DNA of 64,000 nucleotides from Nymphaea colorata (Eukaryota; Streptophyta; Magnoliopsida; Nymphaeales; Nymphaeaceae): assembly GCF_008831285.2 (NCBI RefSeq), contig NC_045148.1, positions 15,170,802 through 15,234,801 of the forward strand, given 5' to 3'. Of the stretch, positions 31,501-37,639 are shown in pieces. How positions within the stretch are numbered: the stretch's first letter is position 1; every line of letters begins with the position of its first letter. The translations under genes were made by a program, and so were the position numbers. The notes beneath the pieces were generated by a model. That model made no database searches and was not told the origin of the DNA. It saw only the letters and a program-made list of their open reading frames with translations.

Positions 31501-33926
31501 CCGAACACATGGATGCCTCATCTATTCAGTCTCATCCAGTAACATGTATGTGAAATGAAGGCAAATTTTTCTCCTCTAAGAACAAAACATATCCCAGACA
31601 AAGTCCACATGGGAGTGCAATAGACTCAATCCTAGTGGAAAGCACTTGTTCATTTTCGTAATCCATGGCTAGACGATGGCAGATCAAAGGCATCTGGTAG
31701 TGAACACAAACTTGCAGCCAATATCTGGAATAGCTCAGTTTAGAGTTTAGACAGACCCTGTCGAGAATAATCGTCGTTATTTCTTCTCCTTTGCAACGGT
31801 CAGATGTACCCATGCGGCTGAGGGCCAGTGAGAACAAAAATCCACCATTGGCAACAGACAGTTTTAAGAATAAATTACAAGAATCAGTTCACCCAGGAGG
31901 GAAAGGTAAAATTTCCTCAAAAGTCTAGGGACCTTATTATATATGAGTTACATCATGTAACCTGTGTCTGGGATCTTTCGCTGTATTTTACATGTACCTT
32001 CCATCCTGGTAGCTATCAGTTGTGGTAAACTCACAGCAGGGTCATCATAATCCTGGAGCTACCACAGTCCTCTGTTCTTGGACTGAACAACATGGCCTCC
32101 ATTTGGCTCAATCAGATAAGATCCTGAATGATAGGGTAAGAATATCATAAGATGATACCCAAATATCTCCTACCAATGTGGATCCATAGGACGTCAGCAG
32201 GACTATACACATGATGGAATGCACACTTTTGCCTGGACTAGTATGATCTTCCAAGCCCAGTTGTCAATTAACAGTCCAATAACCATGCTTGTGGTCTAAC
32301 TGTCATTTATCAACTTTAGATTCTTTATGTGTTCCCTAACACACGGTTAAAGAAAAAAACATGCCTTTCATTTTCTTACTTTCTACCTAAAAACTATTTC
32401 AGAATACTACCACTGCTAGTTTTCGGCTTTCTGCAATAGAAACATTTCAACCTGATCTCTTAAAAGCAGCCTGCCAACAAAAGCCTTTAACAAATATTCT
32501 TATACAAATATGCATGACAGGATGGGAAGGGGATCCAATTTTCCTGTCACATGCACACAGGAGGAAATGCAACCACTCAAGTAAGGACCTTTCCACATTT
32601 TATAAGGAGCACCTGAGAAAAGTAAAGTAAAAAATGTCCTAAAGCAGCACGTTCTCTTTGATCTTTTCACCATTATTGGGGTCCCACATGGCATAAACCA
32701 GACTGGACGAAGACAAATTTGATTGTTAGACATAAATGTGACCATGTCAAGATACAGACACAGACACATGTTAAAGGCAGTTGTTTACGGTTACATCCTT
32801 AGTTTGAAAATCAAACGCTATTGTCTGTCAAATTAAGAGAGAACCAAGAGACAAGCCATGATGCAAAAAATAAAGCAAATAAGGAACCATATTGTCAAAC
32901 TTTAAAGAACCATGCATTTGATACATTTTACTCTCCAGGCAAGTAAATTGACATGAACAGTGGCAATTATGTCCTTCCAAGCATGTAGTAACCACTTTGA
33001 TTGTAGTACGTACATATAAGGAGTCTCGTAAAGGACAAAATGCAGCAGCAGGGAGCTCCTCAAAGTCACGTTGGATCTGCCAACATGGAAAAGATTTTTT
33101 TGCCTTAAAGAACAAACAACAATGATTACACTGAAGCTTAATATAGGTTCAAAAAATAAAGACAAGAACAAAATAAAGCACGAACTCTTTTCCTTGAGGC
33201 ACTCATTTACCTTTGTTTTCAAAGTCTGAGAACAGAAAAGGAGAGTTTCTAGATTGCTATTTGCATCATGAAGTAAACTATCAGAGACCTGAAATTGGAA
33301 CCACAATTAAACAAATTATGCTTTTCTTCAGCCAAATTAGTTATTTTCAAAAAAGTAACTTTCAGAAAAGCTTAATCTGTGCATATAGTTAATAACAAAG
33401 GAATTTCCAAAGGGAGGAGAAAAAAATTTAACAGCATTTTTGCTTCCCACAGGGTTGCTCAAAAGGCTCCATACATTCTATCCAACATGGAGCCACCATC
33501 AGAAGTGCTTGATGGGCCTAGCACCAATATACAGTAGCAGTCTGAAAGGCCCATCAAGCGCCAGCATGCCCCTGGGAACCACCCCTGCGCCCCCCTCCCC
33601 TCCCCCCCCCCCCCCCCACCCAAACCCGAAGGGGGCCAAGGGGCTACCTATGTTCCCAATGGTGTTCATCCTCAATCACAGCCATCTTGTCTACTGTTCT
33701 CCATTTAGAAAAAAATATTTTTAGAAACTGAAATCCGCCAAAAAATGACACAAGCGCAAACAGAGAGATGGAGCAGAAAGTCTACCTCCCACGCAAGTAC
33801 GCTATGTTGGAACTCCTGCAGCCAATGATTAGCTTGGTTGCGAACACTGGAATCAGGGCTACGGTAGAGTGCAGTAAGGGCTTCAACTAGTGTCTTCTGT
33901 ACCTCTGCAGCAGCCATGGCTGGCAT
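5565..33926 (-). CDS. MOS14: Transportin-SR / transportin-3 homologue (importin-beta family), 22 exons, C-terminus outside the window
   Basis: Twenty-two exons join in one frame of 694 codons with GT-AG borders throughout. The product matches plant MOS14 and animal TNPO3 end to end as far as it goes: an importin-beta N-terminal domain (residues about 1-110) and HEAT-type helical repeats to residue 694. The family is about 950 residues long, so some 260 C-terminal codons lie left of the window, past the gypsy element. Known role: a karyopherin that binds Ran-GTP and carries Ser/Arg-rich splicing factors into the nucleus. In Arabidopsis, MOS14 is needed for correct splicing of immune receptor genes. 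No stop or frameshift is seen, so it is probably functional. Introns reach 6.9 kb and contain at least five transposons. The start could be 33926 (MPAMAAAEV) or 33917 (MAAAEV); the second has the better context and family fit. Confidence 0.9.
5972..6046 (-). CDS. MOS14: MOS14 exon 21
   Basis: Encodes (R)[24 protein letters not shown] plus TA, with the donor GTAAGT inside TTAGTAAGT. The next exon supplies T, giving Tyr rather than a stop. Confidence 0.9.
6132..6220 (-). CDS. MOS14: MOS14 exon 20
   Basis: Encodes [29 protein letters not shown] plus two bases of an Arg codon. Holds the conserved TVHIDRLA block. Confidence 0.9.
6293..6374 (-). CDS. MOS14: MOS14 exon 19
   Basis: Encodes (S)[27 protein letters not shown]. 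Followed by a 72-nt intron. Confidence 0.9.
6513..6636 (-). CDS. MOS14: MOS14 exon 18
   Basis: Encodes (A)[20 protein letters not shown]...LQLVEAL plus two bases. The upstream AG of TTACTAG is the acceptor that keeps frame and homology; the AG seven bases later would shift the frame. Confidence 0.85.
7083..7238 (-). CDS. MOS14: MOS14 exon 17
   Basis: Encodes [20 protein letters not shown]...AFRHVCD plus one base. Holds the conserved GAYSxWLNA and AAAxAFRHxCD blocks. Confidence 0.9.
7335..7386 (-). CDS. MOS14: MOS14 exon 16
   Basis: 52 nt encoding [17 protein letters not shown] plus one base. Donor GTATAC. Confidence 0.9.
7570..7765. repeat. Possible degenerate relative of the CGTATCG hAT-like family
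   Basis: Begins CAATGTTGT and carries TATCGTAAAGTATCATAATG, then an A-rich ATAAAAATCAAGAAAAAT stretch. This recalls the start and interior of the element at 26168-26939. No clear inverted repeat or target duplication was found. Confidence 0.35.
7839..7846. repeat. 8-bp target-site duplication, left copy
   Basis: GATCTAAG, repeated exactly at 8601-8608. Confidence 0.85.
7847..8600. mobile_element. Non-autonomous hAT-like element, 754 bp, GC-palindrome rich
   Basis: Terminal inverted repeats TAAGGCTGGGCA and TAAGCCTGGGCA (11 of 12 bases) are flanked by a perfect 8-bp duplication, GATCTAAG, at 7839-7846 and 8601-8608. An 8-bp duplication is the hAT signature. Both ends are packed with GGGCCGGCCCG-like units. 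The centre (about 8060-8400) is ordinary sequence with small ORFs that look like no transposase. It lies in MOS14 intron 15, between exons 15 and 16. Confidence 0.85.
8601..8608. repeat. 8-bp target-site duplication, right copy
   Basis: GATCTAAG, matching 7839-7846. Confidence 0.85.
8913..9029 (-). CDS. MOS14: MOS14 exon 15
   Basis: 39 codons ([20 protein letters not shown]...VEVMLQ) with the family W(R)xxEAALYCI motif. Phase 0 at both ends. Confidence 0.9.
9030..10546. other. MOS14 intron 14, no feature recognised
   Basis: 1.5 kb of AT-rich intron between exons 14 and 15. Short ORFs on both strands show no family resemblance. Confidence 0.6.
10547..10629 (-). CDS. MOS14: MOS14 exon 14
   Basis: Encodes [28 protein letters not shown]. 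It continues exon 13 exactly in phase across the copia-bearing intron. Confidence 0.9.
10851..10893. repeat. Remnant of an older repeat interrupted by copia, left part
   Basis: ATCAATGTTGTTAAAAGTGTGCC resembles the CAATGTT/CTATGTTGTTAA ends of the hAT-like elements at 26168 and 26950. The remainder after the copia (16369 to about 16825) ends GATGCTTTTAAAAACATAG, an imperfect inverted match. No target duplication was confirmed. Confidence 0.45.
10899..11141 (-). repeat. 3' LTR of the copia element
   Basis: 243 bp, starting TGTAGAAACACG and ending GTCAACA on the plus strand. Nearly identical to 16122-16363. Confidence 0.95.
11136..14193 (-). pseudogene. copia Pol: integrase, reverse transcriptase, RNase H, broken frame
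   Basis: Segments in order: integrase zinc-binding end (HERLGHL...CDVCQFAKH) and core ([24 protein letters not shown], 14139 to about 13400); a frameshift near 13395; the integrase tail ([14 protein letters not shown], to about 12950); a further shift near 12930; RT ([32 protein letters not shown], catalytic [10 protein letters not shown], 12914-11814); a TAA stop at 11815 where the family has Gln (KGRY*RLVGK); then RNase H ([24 protein letters not shown], 11810-11136). All domains are present, but the lesions stop a full polyprotein. Confidence 0.9.
11142..11152 (-). other. Polypurine tract of the copia element
   Basis: Minus strand TTGAGGGGGAG lies directly before the 3' LTR, the usual plus-strand priming site. 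Confidence 0.85.
14195..15448 (-). CDS. copia Gag with zinc knuckle and start of protease
   Basis: 417 residues ending at a frameshift. N-terminal Gag ([20 protein letters not shown]) is followed by the UBN2-like capsid region ([20 protein letters not shown]), a CCHC knuckle [14 protein letters not shown] (about residues 255-268) and the aspartic protease motif [13 protein letters not shown] (about 350-362). In an intact copia element this frame continues into integrase. Here a small indel just after LPLNLVS shifts it, and the next segment resumes in another frame. Confidence 0.9.
   Translation of the reverse strand: MVASSSSIVNTDQSEIGAYRTENVPVQVTTIRLTKENYLPWSAAMTLGIAGRGRIAYINGRKPEPVETSGVWDTWFLEDNRLKTWIVNSISADIQPLILRKKTARDMWVILEQMYGQTKTAIWTYQLMKTGYGIRQGNLSVVDYYGALKVKWEDLDYYSDINWHCPQDQTLYVAKEWEDRVFLFLAGLNDEFESFRSQILNSGEVLSIEDVYSRVEAEEQRRLVTSGGKRDLMSYNERSALVSRGPGGTTRSLRRCIYCKKNGHTVDFCWDLHPEKKGNKGKSSNGKPTVPEETKSSGGKISISAEQLRELRAYLGRIDVNQVEASDETKANHALAIVGDRGSSCVGVWIVDSGATHHMTGNPKLFHEYKLSSGRERVSLADGSSTSVAGEGSLSLLDKFHVRGALHVPQLPLNLVS
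15449..16108 (-). other. Untranslated leader of the copia element
   Basis: About 660 bp between the PBS and the Gag start. GC-rich, with overlapping ORFs on both strands but no recognisable protein. The Gag Met at 15448 begins the first ORF with family character. Confidence 0.6.
16109..16121 (-). other. Primer-binding site of the copia element
   Basis: Minus strand TGGTATAAGAGCC abuts the 5' LTR. It differs by one base (A for C) from the usual initiator-Met site. Confidence 0.8.
16122..16363 (-). repeat. 5' LTR of the copia element
   Basis: 242 bp. Differs from the other LTR at four bases (ACATG/ACACG, GATC/GATT, ACACG/ACATG, GCCC/GCAC) and lacks one C. Confidence 0.95.
16369..17459. other. 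Rest of MOS14 intron 13
   Basis: To about 16825 this is probably the right half of the repeat that copia entered (GCGCCTAGGCCCTAGACAC near 16763). The rest is AT-rich intron with nothing recognisable. Confidence 0.5.
17460..17541 (-). CDS. MOS14: MOS14 exon 13
   Basis: Encodes [27 protein letters not shown] plus one base. The following 6.8 kb intron holds the copia element. Confidence 0.9.
17736..17835 (-). CDS. MOS14: MOS14 exon 12
   Basis: Encodes [33 protein letters not shown], the conserved ER(N/D)RR helix. Starts with one base completing a codon and ends in phase 0. Confidence 0.9.
17928..18048 (-). CDS. MOS14: MOS14 exon 11
   Basis: Encodes [20 protein letters not shown]...[12 protein letters not shown] plus two bases. 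The donor is GTGATG, not the nearer GTTAGC after SLQ. Only this choice restores the frame into exon 12 and gives the family's SLQxxLTxxES spacing. Confidence 0.85.
18138..18213 (-). CDS. MOS14: MOS14 exon 10
   Basis: Encodes [25 protein letters not shown] and one further base. It fits the conserved acidic DVKxxxRLFxDxGDSYV block. Confidence 0.9.
18214..20785. other. MOS14 intron 9, no gene recognised
   Basis: 2.6 kb intron. A minus-strand ORF at 19636-19893 is Ser- and Pro-rich and matches no family I know. A poly-T run lies near 19935. No transposon ends were identified. Confidence 0.5.
20786..20913 (-). CDS. MOS14: MOS14 exon 9
   Basis: Codons to 290 ([20 protein letters not shown]...DQFKDPSK). 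Ends in phase 0 before the donor GTATTT. Confidence 0.9.
21005..21096 (-). CDS. MOS14: MOS14 exon 8
   Basis: Continues from phase 2: (G)[20 protein letters not shown]..., ending in the first base of a Val codon. Matches the HPLVxAALSSL block of plant homologues. Confidence 0.9.
21560..21600 (-). CDS. MOS14: MOS14 exon 7
   Basis: 41 nt encoding [13 protein letters not shown] plus two bases of a Gly codon, a conserved family block. Confidence 0.9.
22139..22270 (-). CDS. MOS14: MOS14 exon 6
   Basis: Codons 160-203 ([20 protein letters not shown]...KFQEQ). Contains the highly conserved ARPERRRQF motif. Phase 0 at both ends. Confidence 0.9.
22271..23117. other. MOS14 intron 5, segment before the PIF-like element
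   Basis: About 850 bp of plain intron sequence, with the exon 6 acceptor at its low-coordinate end. No coding or repeat signal seen. Confidence 0.5.
23930..24180 (+). other. Unidentified open segment inside the PIF-like element
   Basis: An ORF to 24180 ([20 protein letters not shown]...) preceded by a CCAG acceptor-like site. It could be a second captured fragment. I do not recognise the family. Confidence 0.3.
24844..24972 (+). pseudogene. Captured exon of a lipin/PAH phosphatidate phosphatase gene
   Basis: 43 codons ([38 protein letters not shown]...NPK) are almost identical in kind to the C-terminal LNS2 (lipin catalytic) domain of plant PAH1/PAH2. The exon is bounded by TTGGCAG and a GTTAGA donor. 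The fragment lies downstream of the catalytic DxDxT loop, so it could not be an enzyme alone. The frame is uninterrupted. It is antisense to MOS14. Confidence 0.85.
25056..25151 (+). pseudogene. Second captured lipin/PAH exon
   Basis: 32 codons ([32 protein letters not shown]) continue the first captured exon in phase after an 83-nt intron with GT-AG ends. The next lipin exon (beginning near the conserved WNFWKLP) is absent. Retained introns mean capture came from genomic DNA, not from a reverse transcript. Confidence 0.85.
26168..26939. mobile_element. Non-autonomous hAT-like element rich in CGTATCGTACGATACG palindromes, 772 bp
   Basis: Terminal inverted repeats CAATGTTATC / GATAACATTG are perfect over 10 bp. 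They are flanked by a perfect 8-bp duplication, GTACATAC (26160-26167, 26940-26947). Many copies of CGTATCGTACGATACG and variants lie at both ends, densest at 26755-26930; the middle is A-rich. No transposase. The apparent proteins here are translations of the repeat. MOS14 intron 5. Confidence 0.85.
26950..28094. mobile_element. hAT-like element adjoining the previous one, 1145 bp
   Basis: Ends CTATGTTGTTAAGGC and, inverted, CTATGTTGTCACGGC match at 13 of 15 bases. The flanks ACATACAG (26942-26949) and ACATCCAG (28095-28102) are a 7-of-8 duplication. The ends carry GCCTAGGC/GGCGCC-type palindromes (TCGCCTAAGCCTCGCCTAGG; GCATAGGCGCTAGGCGCC). The interior has a TTTTC-rich tract (27120-27270) and a strong hairpin at 27274-27337. 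Confidence 0.7.
27274..27337. repeat. 29-bp-arm hairpin inside the hAT-like element
   Basis: The left arm (27274-27302) and right arm (27309-27337) are inverted copies with two mismatches around a 6-base loop, CTTTAT. Each arm is itself a small inverted repeat (CCGTTGG...CCAACGG). Confidence 0.85.
28148..28192. repeat. (CT)n microsatellite
   Basis: About 22 uninterrupted CT units just outside the hAT-like element. Confidence 0.95.
28469..28536. repeat. Compound microsatellite (TA)n(GA)n(CA)n
   Basis: Continuous AT, then AG, then AC dinucleotides in MOS14 intron 5. Confidence 0.95.
29158..29304 (-). CDS. MOS14: MOS14 exon 5
   Basis: Codons 111-159 ([20 protein letters not shown]...LELLAILPQ). 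Conserved segment with the typical WGGGGI loop. A 6.9 kb intron follows. Confidence 0.9.
29403..29450 (-). CDS. MOS14: MOS14 exon 4
   Basis: Codons 95-110 ([16 protein letters not shown]), 48 nt, phase 0 at both ends. It is too short to stand out as an ORF and was found by homology and splice sites. Confidence 0.9.
29451..33013. other. MOS14 intron 3, no gene recognised
   Basis: 3.6 kb intron. Scattered short ORFs on both strands show no motif, and I found no element ends. Confidence 0.5.
33014..33076 (-). CDS. MOS14: MOS14 exon 3
   Basis: Codons 74-94 ([21 protein letters not shown]). The donor is GTACGT, phase 0, and a 3.6 kb intron follows. Confidence 0.9.
33211..33288 (-). CDS. MOS14: MOS14 exon 2
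   Basis: Codons 48-73 ([20 protein letters not shown]...), a near-invariant family block. Phase 0 at both ends. Confidence 0.9.
33786..33926 (-). CDS. MOS14: MOS14 exon 1
   Basis: Codons 1-47, containing [20 protein letters not shown], the start of the importin-beta N-terminal fold. It ends AWE before the donor GTAGAC, phase 0. Just upstream (33927-33960) is an AG-ending acceptor-like stretch, so a 5' UTR intron is likely. Confidence 0.9.
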
Positions 33927-36720
33927 CCCTTAATGTGCTGGAAGGTCTCTGGTGAAGAATGGTCACTTGTTCAGTTTTCTTTACACTCTCAGCCCAGACA
34001 GTGTTACATCTGATCAATTTACACACTCTTGTCCCTCTTTAAATCAACTATCTCTTTAGAAAGAAGCCATGTATTAAATGCCAACTTAAATACCAGAGAC
34101 ACCCAATGTGCAAGCCCTGTGATAAGAAGCAGAAAAAAGATGAAAATGATGTATAAATGTGTGACCAACTACGAAAGGCACTCCAGAACATGAATTACAT
34201 AAGAGCACAAAAAGAGAAAAGACAAGGAATGCCATTCGAGAAGGCATTATAGTCAGTTGTGGTTGTAGTCTGTTGGGTCTCCCTTTGAAAATAGATAAGG
34301 TCAAGGAAGCTCTAGACACTGAAGAGAAAAGGTATTGAAGCACATGTGCTTTACTTCCAAGTACGTTTTGGGCAAAAAGGCCAAAAGAAGGAATCAACAA
34401 TTAATTTTAAGTCATTATAAGATTATGAGAGCATCCAAGATTCGTGTTTCTAAAGCCTAGATCTAAACCAACAGCAAGAAAATTTGTACCTAAATGTTGA
34501 AATAGGAGGTCGTTATTTGACTGATTTGTGTTTAACCATAATGGAGGTGGAAGATTTTCCACAAAAAGGTAGATATCTGTTCATTTACATTGTTTTAGGC
34601 TTTTAGCCATTGCTAACAGCTTGAGAAAACTTGAGGAGAGGGTACCTGCAGCACCTTGATTTAGGATGTTCACTAATATTCAATGGAACATGCAAAGATG
34701 CTCATAAATGACTGCACATATTCACATGCGACTGATAGTGGGTACCAAATTGTAAAAAAATGTCATGTTGACCTGGCCAGCTATTGTTGGCTGGTGGCCC
34801 TCTATAGAAAGACGCAGAGAGAGAGAGACAAAGGCAGGTAAATGGGGGTTGAAAGACAGGGAAAGGGGAAAGGGAGGGTCACTAGACGGGTAAAGGGGCA
34901 AATGTCAATCTTTTTTTTAACGAAAACAAACAGTGTCTAAGAAATAGTGTCACCCCTGCCCTATGGAATGAGGAGAAAGACGTAATTACCACACAGAATT
35001 CAAAATTTAACAGTCATTAAGACAAAATTCAATTTTAAAGTTGCAACGTGAACTGAAAGCTCAAATGCAATGCCTATTTTCTCATTTTTTGACCAAAAAT
35101 ACATAGAGAATACATCCGCGCTTTTCTACATGCCATGCAAATACATAATTAACAAAAGACAAATCTACATTGTACTATCAACAATGGCAACTTGGATGGC
35201 TCAACCAATTACCTGTTACTTAGCCGCCTGGCTCAAGAGTTCTATCTCGTTCAACTGAAAGGGGAAGTACTTAAATAATGAGTCCTAATGACTCAATGAG
35301 TAGATCAACAGCTTAATTCACATAATTCAATCAAGATTTGCATATAATCAAACATAAATAAGAGCAGACTAAACAAAACCATCACAATTCGATTTCTTTA
35401 ACTTCTATGTTAGACTAAACTTTGTTCCTCTTTGTTTCTTGTTGATTTTTTTTTTCTTTTATTACTTTCTTTTTTATACAACTATAGTTGATTTCAGCTT
35501 ATTCTTGAGCTTCTTTCTTGTAAATCTGCATTTCTTGCACATATTTCTCCCAATGTTCGCTCTATCACCTCAATTCAAAGGAAGACTCACTCTTCACAAT
35601 GAGATTTCACTCTTGAAAGGCTCGCTCCCTCGTGGAATCTTGCGACTAACGACCATTCTGTAATCAATCTTCTAAGGATTCTTTTCTTTTATGGATTTCC
35701 AGAGTTGGCAACAAATTAACTAATCAGGGAATGCTTAGAGGATCCTCATCACCCCTTGCGGGCTCCACCTTTATGGGTTATTCGTATTTGGCCATCGCCC
35801 TTAGGCAGCCCTCGCGACCAGTCACGATTGAGACTTGCTTGAAATTTTTATTATTAATTCATATAGATCTTTCTTCTTGTCGTCAATGCTAGTATAGAAA
35901 CTCAGTGTTGAACTGAATTATTGTAATCTATCTGAACCATCAATGCTTTCAGCCTCAACAAGAGATAACTGTTGTATAATATAATTTGGCATATTAAACA
36001 TAACTAGGATCTATCTTGCAACATCAGTTCTATCTAAGAGTATATCAATCATGCACAAGATTACAAAAAGCATAAGCTGCTCATATAAAAGCTCCAGATA
36101 CCCTTTCTTAATCTAGGCATAGTCATAATAGGCAAAAAATGATCTGAGCAAATTACTAACAAGCTGAATTGTTGTCAACAGTCTCGTTCATAAACATCTT
36201 ATTTTCGACAAGACATTAGCTATAGTATACACGATTTAGCACATTTAAACATGTCTATGTTCTAGCTTGCAACATCAACGCTTTCTTATAACACAGCTCT
36301 ACTGTGCATAAACTAATCAGTTAAGCATAGACTACTTATGCAAAATCTCTAAATAACTTTACAACATACTTCCTTACTCATACCCCGTTCTAACCTCTTC
36401 CAAATAAATCCAAACTCGAATTCAAGAGAAAACTTTCAAAATCCCAAGTTGTACGTCTCATTTAACCCTCTTTTGGATCAAGAACTGCCATTGCTACAAA
36501 AAAACTCACACTAGGACTACTTAAAGCTAAGATTCTTCACCATAAATCGACAAAATAGTCATCCAAACACCAATCTAGGATGAAAATCAGAGGTGAAGCG
36601 GAAAACTAAAAATTTGGGCTGAACCTTACCTCCCTGCCGGAGTTTCCCCTCTTCTCAATCTCTCTCTCGTCAGCTCCCTTCCTTCGCGTCTCTTCCCTTC
36701 TCCCTCATTTCCTCTTTCCA

Positions 36721-36764
<44 letters not shown>

Positions 36765-37421
36765 CCTCTTTCACTCTTTCTCTATCCGTTGTTCTCTCCC
36801 TCGCACTCTCTTTCACGTTCTCTTTTACTCCCCCACGGTCCTCACGAACTTAAAAGGGAGAGATTGATGCGGTAGGGCTCAAAAGCCCTCTTCCTCACAG
36901 TTTTATAAAATCGACCCATCCTTTACAAACTTTTCTAAAAGCTACGGGCGTAACACATAGTCATAAGAAGTATTGGTCATGAGGGCATTGAGCCATTGAC
37001 ATGAAACACTAACAAAGAAGTGGGCGCCATTTCATCTGGAAAGCAACAAGCTATGATATTCTCTTTATTGTTCATAGTTTTCAAATAAATACTACTGTTC
37101 ACAAACTATACCAAGCAAAGTGATTTACAACCTCTAAAGAAATTGAAACAAAAATATTTGCGATACCCTTTTTTATCGAGCTTCACTTTATCCTTCATCA
37201 CGGCGATTCACAAGATTCGCCTCAATATCCCACAAAGCAAATACACGTATACGAAACAGATAGAAAGTAAATAAAAACGTGCAAAAGACGGAGAGCCCGG
37301 AAAGACAGCAGCGGCAACAGGGTTTATCCGAGCTCAGAAGATCGCAAGAAAGCCCAACGCAAACCCAATGTCGGAAAAACCACAACACCCAAAATCACAA
37401 GAAAGAAAACCAGACAACCAC
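33927..37421. other. MOS14 upstream region or 5' UTR intron
   Basis: Apart from the two candidate leader segments, a poly-C run (33599-33617, inside intron 1) and a CT microsatellite, I see no genes. Short ORFs have no homology that I recognise. Confidence 0.45.
36638..36960 (-). promoter_or_regulatory. Purine-rich leader-like segment with a strong splice donor
   Basis: On the minus strand this begins TGTTACGCCCGTAGC, runs through a (GA)n-rich tract (36728-36760 is (CT)n on plus) and ends CCGGCAGGGAG before GTAAGG, an excellent donor. It could be an alternative MOS14 first exon or part of a solo LTR (TG start). Neither is proven. Confidence 0.3.
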
Positions 37422-37615
37422 CTTATCTTGCGCTTTTTGGGTTTTCTCCACTGAAGCTCCAGAGACACCGCCGTCCTCAAGATTTGCGCCGACGAGTCGC
37501 GGGTCGCCGGAGCAGGTTGGAACCCGGTTGGGAACAGTGAACCCTCGAAGGCACGAGGGAAGAGAGAAACGAAAGCAAAATCAAAGCTCCAGAACGACAC
37601 TCCCTCGTAAATAAT
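37422..37615 (-). promoter_or_regulatory. Candidate MOS14 first non-coding exon and core promoter region
   Basis: A GC-rich stretch on the minus strand ends CAAGATAAG before the donor-like GTGGTT at 37421-37416. An acceptor-like CCTTCCAG or TTCACCAG lies just upstream of the MOS14 start (33930-33955), implying a 5' UTR intron of about 3.5 kb. This is inference; no transcript evidence is available and no TATA box was identified. Confidence 0.35.
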
Positions 37616-37639
37616 TTTACATAGGCCCGCAAGTTTCAG

